The position numbers were made by a program, and so were the translations under genes. Shown one piece after another: positions 1 through 9,604 of a stretch of DNA of 25,762 nucleotides. The notes below the pieces were generated by a model. The model was not told where the DNA came from and did no database searches. It worked only from the letters and a program-made list of their open reading frames with translations. This DNA is from Bigelowiella natans CCMP2755. Taxonomy: Eukaryota > Cercozoa > Chlorarachniophyceae. The number at the start of each line of letters is the position of its first letter. Position 1 is the first letter of the stretch. The stretch is from NCBI GenBank assembly GCA_000320545.1, contig ADNK01002878.1, positions 1-25,762 on the forward strand, given 5' to 3'.

Positions 1-584
1 GGGGAGGGGACGCATCTCTGCTGCGTCAGCGTGTGCGATTTTTTAATGGGGGAGTGTGAGTGCGCTCGAGGATGAAAAAACACGCGCGCACTTTAGTGTG
101 TTGTGTGAAGAAAAACGTGTTACATCACACACGGGGGGTTCGGTCTGTGTCTAGTGCGCGCGCATACATAGCACGCGCTCTATATGTGTATACATACAAA
201 AATAACATACAAATATATTCGCGTGTGGCTTGCGTAGTGAGCGCCACCCACCCCCCCGCACAGAAAGACAGACTCTGGGTAGGGGGGGGGGGCAGTGTGT
301 CTCTCGCACACACATCCCCACCGAGACGCAAATCATGTTTATCCCCTTCTCGTGGGGGAGAGAGAGTGCGTGTGCGCAAGCGCATCAGAAAGAGAATACA
401 AGTGATAGAAAGTTAATTTAATAGAGGGGGGGGGGGCAAGAGAACGCGCGAGAGAGACGCGTGTGTGAAAAGGGTACCTGCATCTTTCTCTTTCTCGCCC
501 CACAGACACAGAGTGAAAAAGACACACTTATCCGTGTTTCGCGCGCGGGGGGGGGGGAGAGAGAGAGAGAGAGAGAGAGAGTGA
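1..584. repeat. Low-complexity GA/CA/poly-G leader region
   Basis: No gene is supported here. The stretch has poly-G runs near 284-292, 425-435 and 547-557, scattered GT/CA-rich tracts, and a long GA dinucleotide tract from about 557 to 602. Open frames on both strands here are translations of simple repeats (Ser-Leu or Arg-Glu alternations) and show no domain. It may be intergenic or intronic to whatever precedes the OTU-like exons. Confidence 0.7.
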
Positions 585-1280
585 GTGAGAGAGAGAGAGA
601 GCACAAGTGCCGATAGTTTTAGCGAGCTGCATGGAAGAGCAAAGAGCCGTCTTGTTGCTCAGCACTGTCTCAAAATCATGAGATATTCCCACTCTTTGAT
701 GCTGATGGATGGCAGGTATTACTGCGTGAACGTGCCGTCATATGGGCTCCTCGAGAAGATCGGAGAGGCAGCGAGGCTGTTTAATAGAACCTCTGGCGCG
801 AAGGAATATGCGAGGAAGATACGGGTCAACGAAGATGAGGGCGGCCTCATTGAGGCCATCGTAGCATCATTTGTGTTAAAGCGCCCCGTCTGGATATGGG
901 TCTTTAACGTTCGTGGCCTGCCTTTGGTTGAATCTCCCCTGATTTGCCTTGTCCCCGACCCTTAGTGAGCGTATCGTTGTGTCTTTGCATACGTGCGTGC
1001 GTGTATCTTCGCGTCTGTGTATTCACTGCAGCGTATATGCTCTCTCAAACGGGTACAGAACTATCGAATTTTGTCCTTCTCGTCTTACTGCTTGTTGTTC
1101 TTTGTGTGTTAGTACATGTTCTACCCTCACGGCCCCGACTCCGAGAGGGTCGCCAAGCGCCCCCCCCTCGGCCTGTTCCACAACGGGAAAACGCCAGTCG
1201 GCCACTGGGATGCTGTGTGTCTTTCGGAGGTATTATTATTGAGGCCATATATTGTTTCCAGTACACAATGGCGTGAATAG
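585..1280 (+). CDS. OTU-like cysteine protease fragment, two exons (tentative)
   Basis: Two blocks join in frame. The first runs to 908, then a candidate GT-AG intron 909-1112, then an exon 1113-1280 ending in TAG. The joined protein has a segment ending RPVWIWVFN, then FYPHGPD, then VGHWDAV. This resembles the second half of OTU deubiquitinase domains: a helix, a hydrophobic strand with Arg-Pro-Ile/Val, and a C-terminal catalytic His in an HYD/HWD context. The catalytic Asp-Gly-x-Cys block is not visible, so it is either upstream of the window or absent. The Met at 585 lies in a GA repeat and is unlikely to be the true start; an acceptor near 634 or 664 is more plausible. A second possible donor at 1230 has no matching in-frame acceptor. 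AATAAA at 1710 could end the transcript. Confidence 0.38.
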
Positions 1281-2578
1281 TAACGCAGGCACACTATTGC
1301 GTAGTAGTGAGAAGCATTGGAAGCGCTTCGGGCTATTGATGGATGTCGTAGTGTAGTTTATAGTTCTTTGAATTTCACTTTCTCTTTTTGTATATATGTG
1401 TGTGTATGTGTGTGCTGCCCTTTGTGAATGTGTGTATGCTATTGCGTTTGCTTTGTATGTCTGTCTGTCTCTGGGCATCCGTACTGCCCCTAACCGAACC
1501 GAAGCGACTGTGATGAAGCTGTCTCTTGAAGGAGGAATCATCCTTGAAACTCTTAGGGATCTCTCGGCTACCGATATTAAAATGGGCGGGTTCTGAGACG
1601 ACTGGGTGTGCACTTAGTGGTCAAATCCATGCGCAATTAAGCTGCAGTACAGACAAACACGTAACAAACACATTAGGTGCTGGTTTAGTCGTGCGTTCTT
1701 ATATGCTCAAATAAAGCTAGAATATGCGCGTTGCCCTTCGAAGATCCTTCTATCTGTTAGAAGTTAGGTCATAAATAGATGAGAGGTACAGTAAACGTGT
1801 TGTAGTCTAGCGTGGGCGCACTGTATATCTTGTGATTCGATGCGTAGAATGCAAGCTTGTATCGCATCGCGCTCGGTATATGCAATATACAAGAAGGTGG
1901 TCGTAGTCCCGCTGCTGAGCGTATTATTATCAATGTAGCCATCATGATCATGATATTTCTTGATGTTTTGTGCAGCACAAAGCGGGTGTGCGGATAATGT
2001 TGTTCGAGTATGCAAGTACATTTGTAAACTTGAAATTACACCGCACTAGCGCACGCTGCAACTAAGTGCACGACCGTTCGCCGAGCAGCCTGAATTGCAA
2101 CAGATGACAAAGAGCAGTTTATATTGTGCCGCGCATGCTGGCATGCGCATGCCACATAATGCTTTCAATCACATGAATGACAAAATTCCAACACAGCTAG
2201 ACAGGCGGCATCAAAGAAAAGAAGCTCAGTCTTTGAGTAGCTTTTGTAGGATTTCAACTGAGGATGTTTAATAGTTGCAGACTTTCAAACCTTCTCACGA
2301 CGCTGCCATATTAGATTTTGGTATCTTAATAACGCCCAAACAGCACCTTAGCCGCCCCTGACACTTCCAGAGCTGCAAGATCGGCAAACACGTATATTTT
2401 GTTTTATTTCGAATCTACTAGTGGTACAATGTAGGCTATGATTCGATACTAAAACAGTACAATTGATACTAGTATAGTTGATATCACTATACGCGTGATA
2501 TCAACAAGTGCGTGCTTTTCGTCGCATGAAAACAGAACCTGATCTGTATGGTTAAATTAAGCACATGTTCTTGTTATG
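1281..2578. other. Spacer between convergent genes
   Basis: No gene is supported. It contains AATAAA at 1710-1715 (+) and two short perfect hairpins. One is at 2131-2148, with arms GCGCATGC and GCATGCGC. The other is at 2478-2504, with arms TTGATATCAC and GTGATATCAA around a 7-base loop, about 75 bases past the stop of the minus-strand TauE/SafE gene. An open stretch at 1396-1596 (+) ends in a plausible peptide but cannot be spliced in frame to the preceding exons. Confidence 0.6.
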
Positions 2579-4993
2579 TCACCGAGTGCACAAAAATTGT
2601 TGACTTTTGATATCATCTAAGTAAGCAATGCCTGCAACGATGACCATCATCATTGCACTGACTGCTGCCATAAATGCTGCTGCAAAATAAATCATCGAGA
2701 GCCTATGAAATTCATTTATTTTCGGAGTAATAAGTCTCCGCGAACACATTGTGGCCAAACATCCCACGCCTATGAGTACACCGCCGTAGTCGAATTGAAG
2801 GGATCCTACAAGACTATTTGTCAGTTTTTGTTTATGTACATTATGTGTTTCGGACTCAAGTCAACTTTTACCAACTGATGCGTAGCTTAGAAGTACAACG
2901 CCAGTTGTGAAGAAAACCATCGTGTTGGACGTTGCCAAAGCAACTTCTGAAATTTGCCGATTAAGATTGCTCAGCGGCGATTGTGTCATATTGAGTAGTA
3001 ACTCGACAATGTCAATTACCAGGCAGGGCTCTCATTTCCATCATCAAGGGGTACGTAACTACCGCTCCTCCAATACCAAAAAGTCCTTAAATGTTACAAT
3101 CACATGCAACTTCTACAAATCAGGATATTCATCATCTATAAACTGCCAGTCACGGTATGCAAAACCTGAAAAGAAGCCTGCGAAACCATTCAGAATCGTA
3201 TTGAAGAGCGTCGAACGGCCCGTCCATCTTATGTCCCCGATTGCGAAGGTGTACCTGCGCATGAGACTTCTGTTTGAATATGATCCAATCCAGTCATAAA
3301 TTTCATTTTTTGGTAGAGTACCTGGCTTTTTTTTTCCTCTGATGCTGTAGAAGGAGAGTAGCTCGATTGTAAATACTAGAGAATACCTTGTAAATGTTAC
3401 GGTCTTTACAATGTAGATCGAACTTAGCGATATTTGGCTTACACACCAATATGAGAGCATTGACTATTATGAGTAGCCAAAATCCAGAAGTGCCGCATCT
3501 TGTGGCAAAGGACAGTGCAAGGAATGCTGAATATATATGTGTGGTATTAGATATTTTTCATGTTTCAGCTTCATCTCGCACCTAATACAGTTAAGAAGAC
3601 TGCAAAAAGTCCACGGACCTAATTTGAGTTTGGAATTAAAATTGCAGTGATGATTTGTGAAATTCGTTGGAGGTTGTAGTTGTTAATCCTGATAACCTTG
3701 CTCCAAGGAGGCAGCTGCATCTCCTCTCTCAGTATCTTCTCAAGTTCATCGCTATGGGTCTCCATTACTTCATTGTGGATCACTTTATTAGTAATTTGGA
3801 ACTTAGGTTCTCCAATGGGAGGTGGTTTGGGTAGAGAGACACTAGTGGTTGGTGGCATATTGACAAGGCTTGGTTGTTCCTTCTTCCCTTCAATGTTTGA
3901 AAAGCTCATCTGTGCCGAACTTTCTATATTTGGAGACCGAGATCCATTCACGCTGCGTTTGTCATCAACAGGGCTTACTATTCCCACGTCCACGTCACCT
4001 CTACTACTTTGCTCAATGTATACTGAATTCACTCTGCTTCGATGTACTACTCCAGATTCCGCGTCTTCCCCCATGAATAGACCCACCTTGGCTGAGTTTA
4101 CACTATTGATAGAAACAGCTGAAGGGCGACGGGTGAGACTCTGTCATTGTACACATGTAGCAGATTCAGGTCGTATCATGTGTGAACGTGTGGACGAAAA
4201 TTTGAGCCTACTTCGTATTCTCTTCTATGCAACGCTAGGGCCTTTCTGGTGAGATTGAGAACCAAGATACAAAGAACAAAACCAAGAAGTAGAGAGACAA
4301 CCCAACCTAAAAGAGAAGCTGCTTAAAGAGTGCCTGTGCTCAAATGCTCAGGATGCATCAAATAACCTGGGAGTAGTTGAGTTACTAAACTTCCAAAAAC
4401 AGCCATCAGAATTGCCATTGGCTTTGCATAAAGTTCATCCCAAATCATATTGTATATCAATTGAATTTAGAATAACTTGCATCATAGTCTTCGATAGAAT
4501 AAAACTACCTCCATCATTCGAATTACGTCCCAATTTACTAGAGGACGGTTAGACTTTGTGTAGAGAGCATATTTGGATACAATTAAGGTCAGTGGCTAAA
4601 ACATGTTTTTGTCTCAACAATGATGACGTACCGATGGACGCCTCTGTGCATGTTTGAAATTAAATTTACTATTGAACTTCCGAATATTGTTGCAACAGAG
4701 AGCGGAAGAATTTCCTAAGGAAAGAAAAGTCATGATTCTCTCTTATCTAAAACGTGAAGTAACTTACCTGTATCGGAGACCTAGTCAGCACAAGCGAATA
4801 CAACGGAACTAGGAATTCTCCGCCATTGATGCCAAACCCAGAGGCAATGAAAACTTAGTCACGAATCACACAGTAAAACACTCAGTATAGTACGAAAACA
4901 TTCAACGGTCCGCGCGACGATGCACGCACCAGTAAGGAAAGCCGAGCACACCACCCCGCCGTTGGCGGCAGTGAAAGGGGTCAGGCTGGCCAT
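2579..4993 (-). CDS. TauE/SafE-family membrane transporter, 13 exons
   Basis: Predicted 513-aa polytopic transporter of the TauE/SafE (sulfite/anion exporter) family, eukaryotic plant-like type. Minus-strand exons: 4993-4930, 4853-4768, 4714-4628, 4553-4509, 4421-4367, 4306-4212, 4140-3697, 3618-3582, 3526-3445, 3344-3166, 3085-3020, 2946-2872, 2805-2579; all introns are GT-AG, 53-100 bases. The first half has the glycine-rich loop as GFGINGG (27-33) followed by EFLVPL, then RPLVNWDV and PMAILMAVFG. A 148-residue hydrophilic loop (145-292) is one exon. The second half has CGTSGFW and the conserved GLFGIGG (392-398), and ends IAYLDD..., as family C-termini do. About ten membrane segments are visible. 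ATG 4993 is preceded in frame by TAG. Least certain junctions: the donor at 4627 (GTCATC; a stronger GTACGT nearby breaks the frame) and the 3445/3344 junction. Substrate is inferred from the family only. Confidence 0.9.
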
Positions 4994-5337
4994 CCAGGCG
5001 TCCCTCTAACGAGCTGACGAGTAGAAAACTGGCAGAGCGCAACAAATTGCGAAACAGCAAATCAGAGCTTGTCGCAGCTTGAAATCCTCAGTCGTTTCCG
5101 TAGTTTCTCACTGATTTTGCAAATGTCGTGCAGTTCCTGGCAAGGTCGGTCAAGCGCCGAAAGCAGGGAAACGCGCGAAATTGCACTTGAAGTTGTGCTG
5201 CTGCTTTGATGGAGGCTTCAGGTTGTGTGCAAGAAGAAAGCCGCACAGGGCTTTTGGGCACCAACTGAACATGCACCTCGCACCGTGACCCATCTGACAT
5301 CTAGCCATGATCCCATGATCCTTTCAACCGCTTCCGT
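4994..5337. other. Upstream region of the TauE/SafE gene
   Basis: About 344 bases between the TauE/SafE start codon and the retrotransposon. No recognisable TATA box or coding exon. A 70-codon minus-strand frame (5088-5300) has no domain. The region should contain the promoter and 5' UTR, now abutting an LTR. The last four bases, CCGT at 5334-5337, are the left copy of the target-site duplication. Confidence 0.5.
5334..5337. repeat. Target-site duplication, left copy (CCGT)
   Basis: CCGT directly precedes the TGTTGCGCG end of the left LTR and recurs at 11325-11328 directly after the right LTR. Four bases is within the usual 4-6 range for Ty3/gypsy integration. Confidence 0.8.
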
Positions 5338-5663
5338 TGTTGCGCGTAAGGTGTTCACAGGCCGAGGCGCTACGTGCACAAGTAGGCAGGGGGGGGGAAA
5401 GGCACGTTTGCTTCCTTTTGAAGAGTTGTGTTTATTTTTATTAAAGATTATATTTTTATTAAATCGTGCACTGCGTAATCATTCGCGAAGCTTTCGCGAA
5501 TGCCGCCGCACGTGGGGCAGCACACTTCCGGTGTGCTGCCATGAGTCCCGCCGGAACCCACGTGCCTATGCTGTATTAATATCTACGTTATCTATATTCT
5601 ATATCCGCGACAACCCCTTTGTTGTCGCACGTGACTTGTGCCCGCGTAGTGGTACGCGCTACA
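5338..5663 (-). repeat. Left LTR (3' LTR in element orientation)
   Basis: 326 bp, beginning TGTTGCGCG and ending GCGCTACA, so the ends form the usual TGT...ACA inverted repeat. By eye it is identical to 10999-11324, including a run of nine G. It contains three perfect hairpins: 5481-5501 (arms ATTCGCGAA/TTCGCGAAT), 5516-5540 (arms GGCAGCACAC/GTGTGCTGCC) and 5607-5628 (arms GCGACAAC/GTTGTCGC). A/T-rich stretches near 5430-5465 and 5578-5605 could hold promoter or polyadenylation signals. In element orientation it lies downstream of pol and points at the TauE/SafE gene. Confidence 0.93.
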
Positions 5664-5671
5664 CCTCCCCC
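5664..5671 (-). other. Polypurine tract of the retrotransposon
   Basis: On the minus strand GGGGGAGG lies immediately next to the TGTAGCG end of the left LTR. This is where plus-strand DNA synthesis is primed in LTR retroelements. It fixes the element's 3' end at the left and shows that the element's coding strand is the minus strand. Confidence 0.75.
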
Positions 5672-5714
5672 AAGTCACGTTGCTCCTTCCTTCCTTCCTT
5701 ATTCCCTTAGACCT

Positions 5715-6310
5715 TCATCGCTTTCGGAACTTCACCAACCACCAGGTAATAGATTCCTCTCTAACCTTATCTCCTTTGTCGCTTACCCAGAACTCACCTT
5801 CGTCCTTAGGTTCGTGTCCATACCAGCCCTCTGCATCAAGGTCCCCCAGGACCTTATACCAGTGCTCAAAGGGTAAGTCGGGAACAGCTAGGTAGAGTAG
5901 CTGATATTTTCCGTCCTTTATTTTCATAGCTACCCTCTCCATATTTCGTAATCCAGGGTAGCCTAGATAGACAATCTTCATGCGCCAATCGTCGTTCACC
6001 CTGACCTTATTGTTTCCATATTCCACATCGAACTTAGGTCGGGGTCCTAAACAAGGCATTGCTCGCTCCCACACAGTAGGGTTTACTTTAACATCCTCTA
6101 GGAGCTTCTCACCGATATCATAATTCTTTAGGTGACTGATGTGGCGCAAGGTGACCCTGTTCCCATCATAGATGTAGTACTGCTTCCTCCCCTTCCTCTC
6201 GGTAACCTTTGCAACGCCACCCCAGAAGGGGTCTTGTTTATTTCTCGATCTCAGATTTACCTTGGCCCTAACATACTGTCCTTCCTTTAGAACTCGGCCA
6301 TCGTACGGGA
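5715..6310 (-). pseudogene. Detached C-terminal end of retrotransposon pol
   Basis: Open frame on the element's sense strand. The first part (6310-6030) is the 281-bp segment also present inverted at 9243-9523. It encodes the post-integrase module with a strand-rich, GPY/F-like pattern (EGQYVRAKV, FWGGVAKV, then HISHLKNY). From 6029 to 5715 it continues for about 105 codons not found elsewhere in the window, rich in Trp, Tyr, Asp and Lys and ending TGA. I recognise no domain in this tail; it is not a clear chromodomain. This must be the native C-terminus of pol, separated from the core by the inversion, with no start codon of its own at the junction. Confidence 0.8.
6030..6310 (-). repeat. 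Inverted repeat arm 1 (281 bp) at the pol inversion junction
   Basis: Reverse complement of 9243-9523. By eye the arms match along their whole length. They diverge abruptly at both ends: at 6029 (native pol tail continues) and at 6311 (flipped pol core begins). Confidence 0.9.
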
Positions 6311-6358
6311 GTATGCAACATTAATGACGAAGACGCTAACAGGACTATCAAAGTTGCT

Positions 6359-9300
6359 ATGACCAAGGTTAAAGTTAAAGACAGCTACGGAGACTACAAG
6401 AAACTACCTGCCCTTTGGGATAGTGGCAGCATGCCGAAGTCCTTCATAAGCCTAAGCACAGTAAGAAGGTTAGGACTATTGGATCAAGTGACTAAGAAAG
6501 AACGTAAATATGCTCAAGCAGACGGAAGCTCTTCCATGAAGACCGTCGGTGAGCTAATGCTAAAGCTACAGATACCTGGCAGCGACGCGGAGACCCAAAT
6601 CAAGACCCGAGTAGCCATGACTTTATCCATGGAACTACTCCTCGGACAGGATGCCCTAGAAAAATTAGGGGGGATCATATCATTCTACAATCACAAGATA
6701 TACTTTGCTAAGTTGCCAAAGAAGTCAGGCAGGACCATCAGCCAGAACATGATACGGCTTGACGAGTGGACCTCTGAGTCAAGCGTTAATGCGTTAGAGT
6801 TTATGGACCTAGCGGACAACAAGCTACCTACACCTACCGAGCTACGGAAGAAGAACCCCGGCAAGACCATCCGACAGATAACGGAGCTACTGGACAAGAC
6901 CCCCCCAGCTGATGATTGGGATATCGACAAAGGCAAAAAGTACATTAATAAAATATTAAACGAGAAGTACTCTGACATCACCAAGCCGACGACGAAGCCC
7001 TCCAGCAAGCTTACCCCAGTAAAGATCGAGCTAAAGAAGGGATACGAAGAGTGCATCATCAATGACCCAGAACATAGGCGACCGGAAGCGGACTGGGAAA
7101 AGATAGAGTGGCAGATCAATGAATGGGCAAAGGAAGGGAAGATAGAGCCAAGCAACTCACCATGGAACGTGAGACATGTGCTAGCTAAGAAACCTACTTA
7201 CCCTTTCTTCCGCCTGGCGCACAACTTCATCCGCCACAACCGAGTAATAAAGAGGATCCAGACACCTACACCAAGGATAGATGACGTTATTGAACACGTC
7301 ATAGGATACAAATACTACTCTTCCCTAGATAAAAATGAATCATACATGCAGACACCCATCCACAAAACCTCCCGCCCCATTACCGCGTTCTCCAGCAGGC
7401 ACAGGAAGTGGCACTTCGTCGTATTCCCTTACGGCCTAAGCATATCAGGGGATGCGTTCAGTAGTCAGAACTACAGGGCATACACACATGATGGGATGGC
7501 GTCTGTGTTGTGGGTGTTTGTGTTTGTGTATGTGGATGATGACATAATATGTACCAACACAGTCGTCGCTCAGATCTTCCTCCTGGAAAATATATTTATT
7601 AGGTTTGCACACTTCGGTTTTACTATTAGACTGCAGAAGTGTACATTCCTAGCTACAAGAATCAAGTGGTGTGGATATTACCTGGAGCAAGGCCGCATCA
7701 CCCCAAACCCCGAGAAAGTAGCAGCACTACAGCAAGCCCCTAAACCTAAGAATGCAAAGGAGTTAAAGTCATTCTTGCAGACTGCAGCTTGGATACTACG
7801 TAGGTTCTCCCCTACCTACGCTAGGACTGCAGCTGCTTTTACTACTGCTTACCGGAAGGAGAACTCTGTAGGCCTCAGCTTCGCTAAGGTGTGGGCCAAG
7901 GCTGGCCTTGATGCCCACTTCGATAACCTAATAAAGTTATGCAGCAACACCCTATTGAATGCTAAGCTAGACACTACTAGACCAGCTACCCTATGGACAG
8001 ACTGGTCTAAGCTAGGTATGGCTGCTGTACTTACCCAAGACCAGCAGATCATACGGGTGTGGGGCAGGGCCTGCACAGCAGCTGAGGCCAAGTACAGCCC
8101 TACAAAAGGAGAGTATAAAGCCATGACTGAGGCGCAGAGGAAACTAAGATACTACCTGCTGTCGGTGCCCAGCTTCACCTTAATGACTGACCACAAGCCC
8201 CTCCTAGGCATCGACCGCAAGCTCGAAGCGCCTAACGATGAGTATGCAGCTATGAGGGCGGACACGGAAGAGTTTAGGGACAAGAGGACAGTGGTCTACG
8301 CACCAGGAGACAAGCAGCTTGCTGACTATTTCAGCAGGCTGTTCGAAAAGAAAGTCCCTACCCAGGTCACCCCTATGGTTAACGCGATTACCTTCGAGGA
8401 CGGCGACTTCCTGCCTGAGCCAGAGGAGCTCCAGCACCTTCAAGAACACCTGGATAAATACAAACACAAGCATGAGGTACTTAGTGATAGGATATATGTA
8501 TACACTAATAATGTTAGGCGTACCTACGTGCCACGGCGGACCAGGGGAGCCCTTCTCTTTACCGCCCATGGACCTGCACACGTAGGAGAAAACCATATCA
8601 CTGCTCTACTCTACCATTACTACTGGCCCTACAAGCTAAAAGAGATAAGGACATACCTGCGTGGCTGCAGGTGCTCCAGCTTGAAGGCGGCAGGCGTCGC
8701 CACCAAGGAGTCCAGCAAGAGCCGTGCATCTAAGAAAATCAAAGCAAGGAACTTCTTAGATATCGTGCAAATTGATGTTTATAAGTACGATGGCTATCAC
8801 TACCTTACCTTCGTTGATGTGGCCACTGGAAAGTGCTGGGTTAAAAAGATTATCAAGGTCAACGTTGCTAAGAAGAACAAAGGCTTATATAAGCAGAGGC
8901 TTACTAACTGCTACCGTACCTGGGAGTCTGAGCTCCAGGCTATCCCTGATGAAGTTAGCATAAACAAGATACCAAAGAAGTTACATGTGGATAATGAGAC
9001 CTCTCTTCTACAGCTACCACACCCTAATATTGATGCCTCACCTGTATACTATGCCCAGTCCAACTCCAAGGTAGAGCGACTCCACCGCACCTTGGCCAAC
9101 CTAAGCAGGATAAATAGCACCACACCAGACAAGATACAAGGGTTAGTAAACGACACCTTCACGTCTGGGGGAGGTATCAAGGATAAGGAGAGGGAAGAAG
9201 GCGACGACAACGACGACGATACCGAGAGCGAAGACGAGAAGGTCCCGTACGATGGCCGAGTTCTAAAGGAAGGACAGTATGTTAGGGCCAAGGTAAATCT

Positions 9301-9604
9301 GAGATCGAGAAATAAACAAGACCCCTTCTGGGGTGGCGTTGCAAAGGTTACCGAGAGGAAGGGGAGGAAGCAGTACTACATCTATGATGGGAACAGGGTC
9401 ACCTTGCGCCACATCAGTCACCTAAAGAATTATGATATCGGTGAGAAGCTCCTAGAGGATGTTAAAGTAAACCCTACTGTGTGGGAGCGAGCAATGCCTT
9501 GTTTAGGACCCCGACCTAAGTTCTTTATGTCGTCTAGGGTCATGGGCTTGTCTTGGTCCTGCGTTGCTGGTACTGCTGTCTTCGTCGGCGCCTGCTTAAG
9601 GTGA
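6359..9604 (+). pseudogene. pol: Inverted retrotransposon pol core: protease, RT, RNase H, integrase
   Basis: Uninterrupted 1081-codon frame that is antisense to its own element; it is open upstream to at least 6302, so Met 6359 is probably not the native start. Domains: aspartic protease with DSGS at 21-24; reverse transcriptase about 220-490, with D324 and YVDDD at 391-395; RNase H about 540-660, with D548, E585, D611 (TDHKPL) and D656; a zinc-binding HH-CC region in which the cysteines are C770-x-C772 rather than C-x2-C; integrase with D806, D878 and E906. The spacing between the last two acidic residues is 27, shorter than the usual 35 or so. Native sequence ends about residue 1055 (9523); the last 26 codons are antisense gag. 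There is no stop or frameshift, so the catalytic residues are intact but misoriented. Confidence 0.9.
9243..9523 (+). repeat. Inverted repeat arm 2 (281 bp) at the pol inversion junction
   Basis: Matches the reverse complement of 6030-6310. It begins inside the flipped pol frame and ends at 9523, where the sequence switches to antisense gag. Confidence 0.9.

Noticed and set aside
125-606. Several short frames on both strands in the first 600 bases
   Set aside because: They translate GA, GT and CA repeats into Ser-Leu or Arg-Glu runs; no domain or splice pattern.
1396-1596. Possible 3' exon of the OTU-like gene ending in IKMGGF
   Set aside because: No acceptor in the right phase joins it to the exon ending near 1229 with a reasonable donor.
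4621-4633. Use of the stronger donor GTACGT for TauE/SafE intron 3
   Set aside because: It puts the next conserved exon (RPLVNWDV) out of frame with any AG acceptor; the weaker GTCATC four bases on keeps the family sequence intact.
9430-9604. Extra C-terminal peptides at the ends of the gag and pol frames
   Set aside because: They are read-through into the inverted segment or antisense sequence, so they are by-products of the rearrangement.
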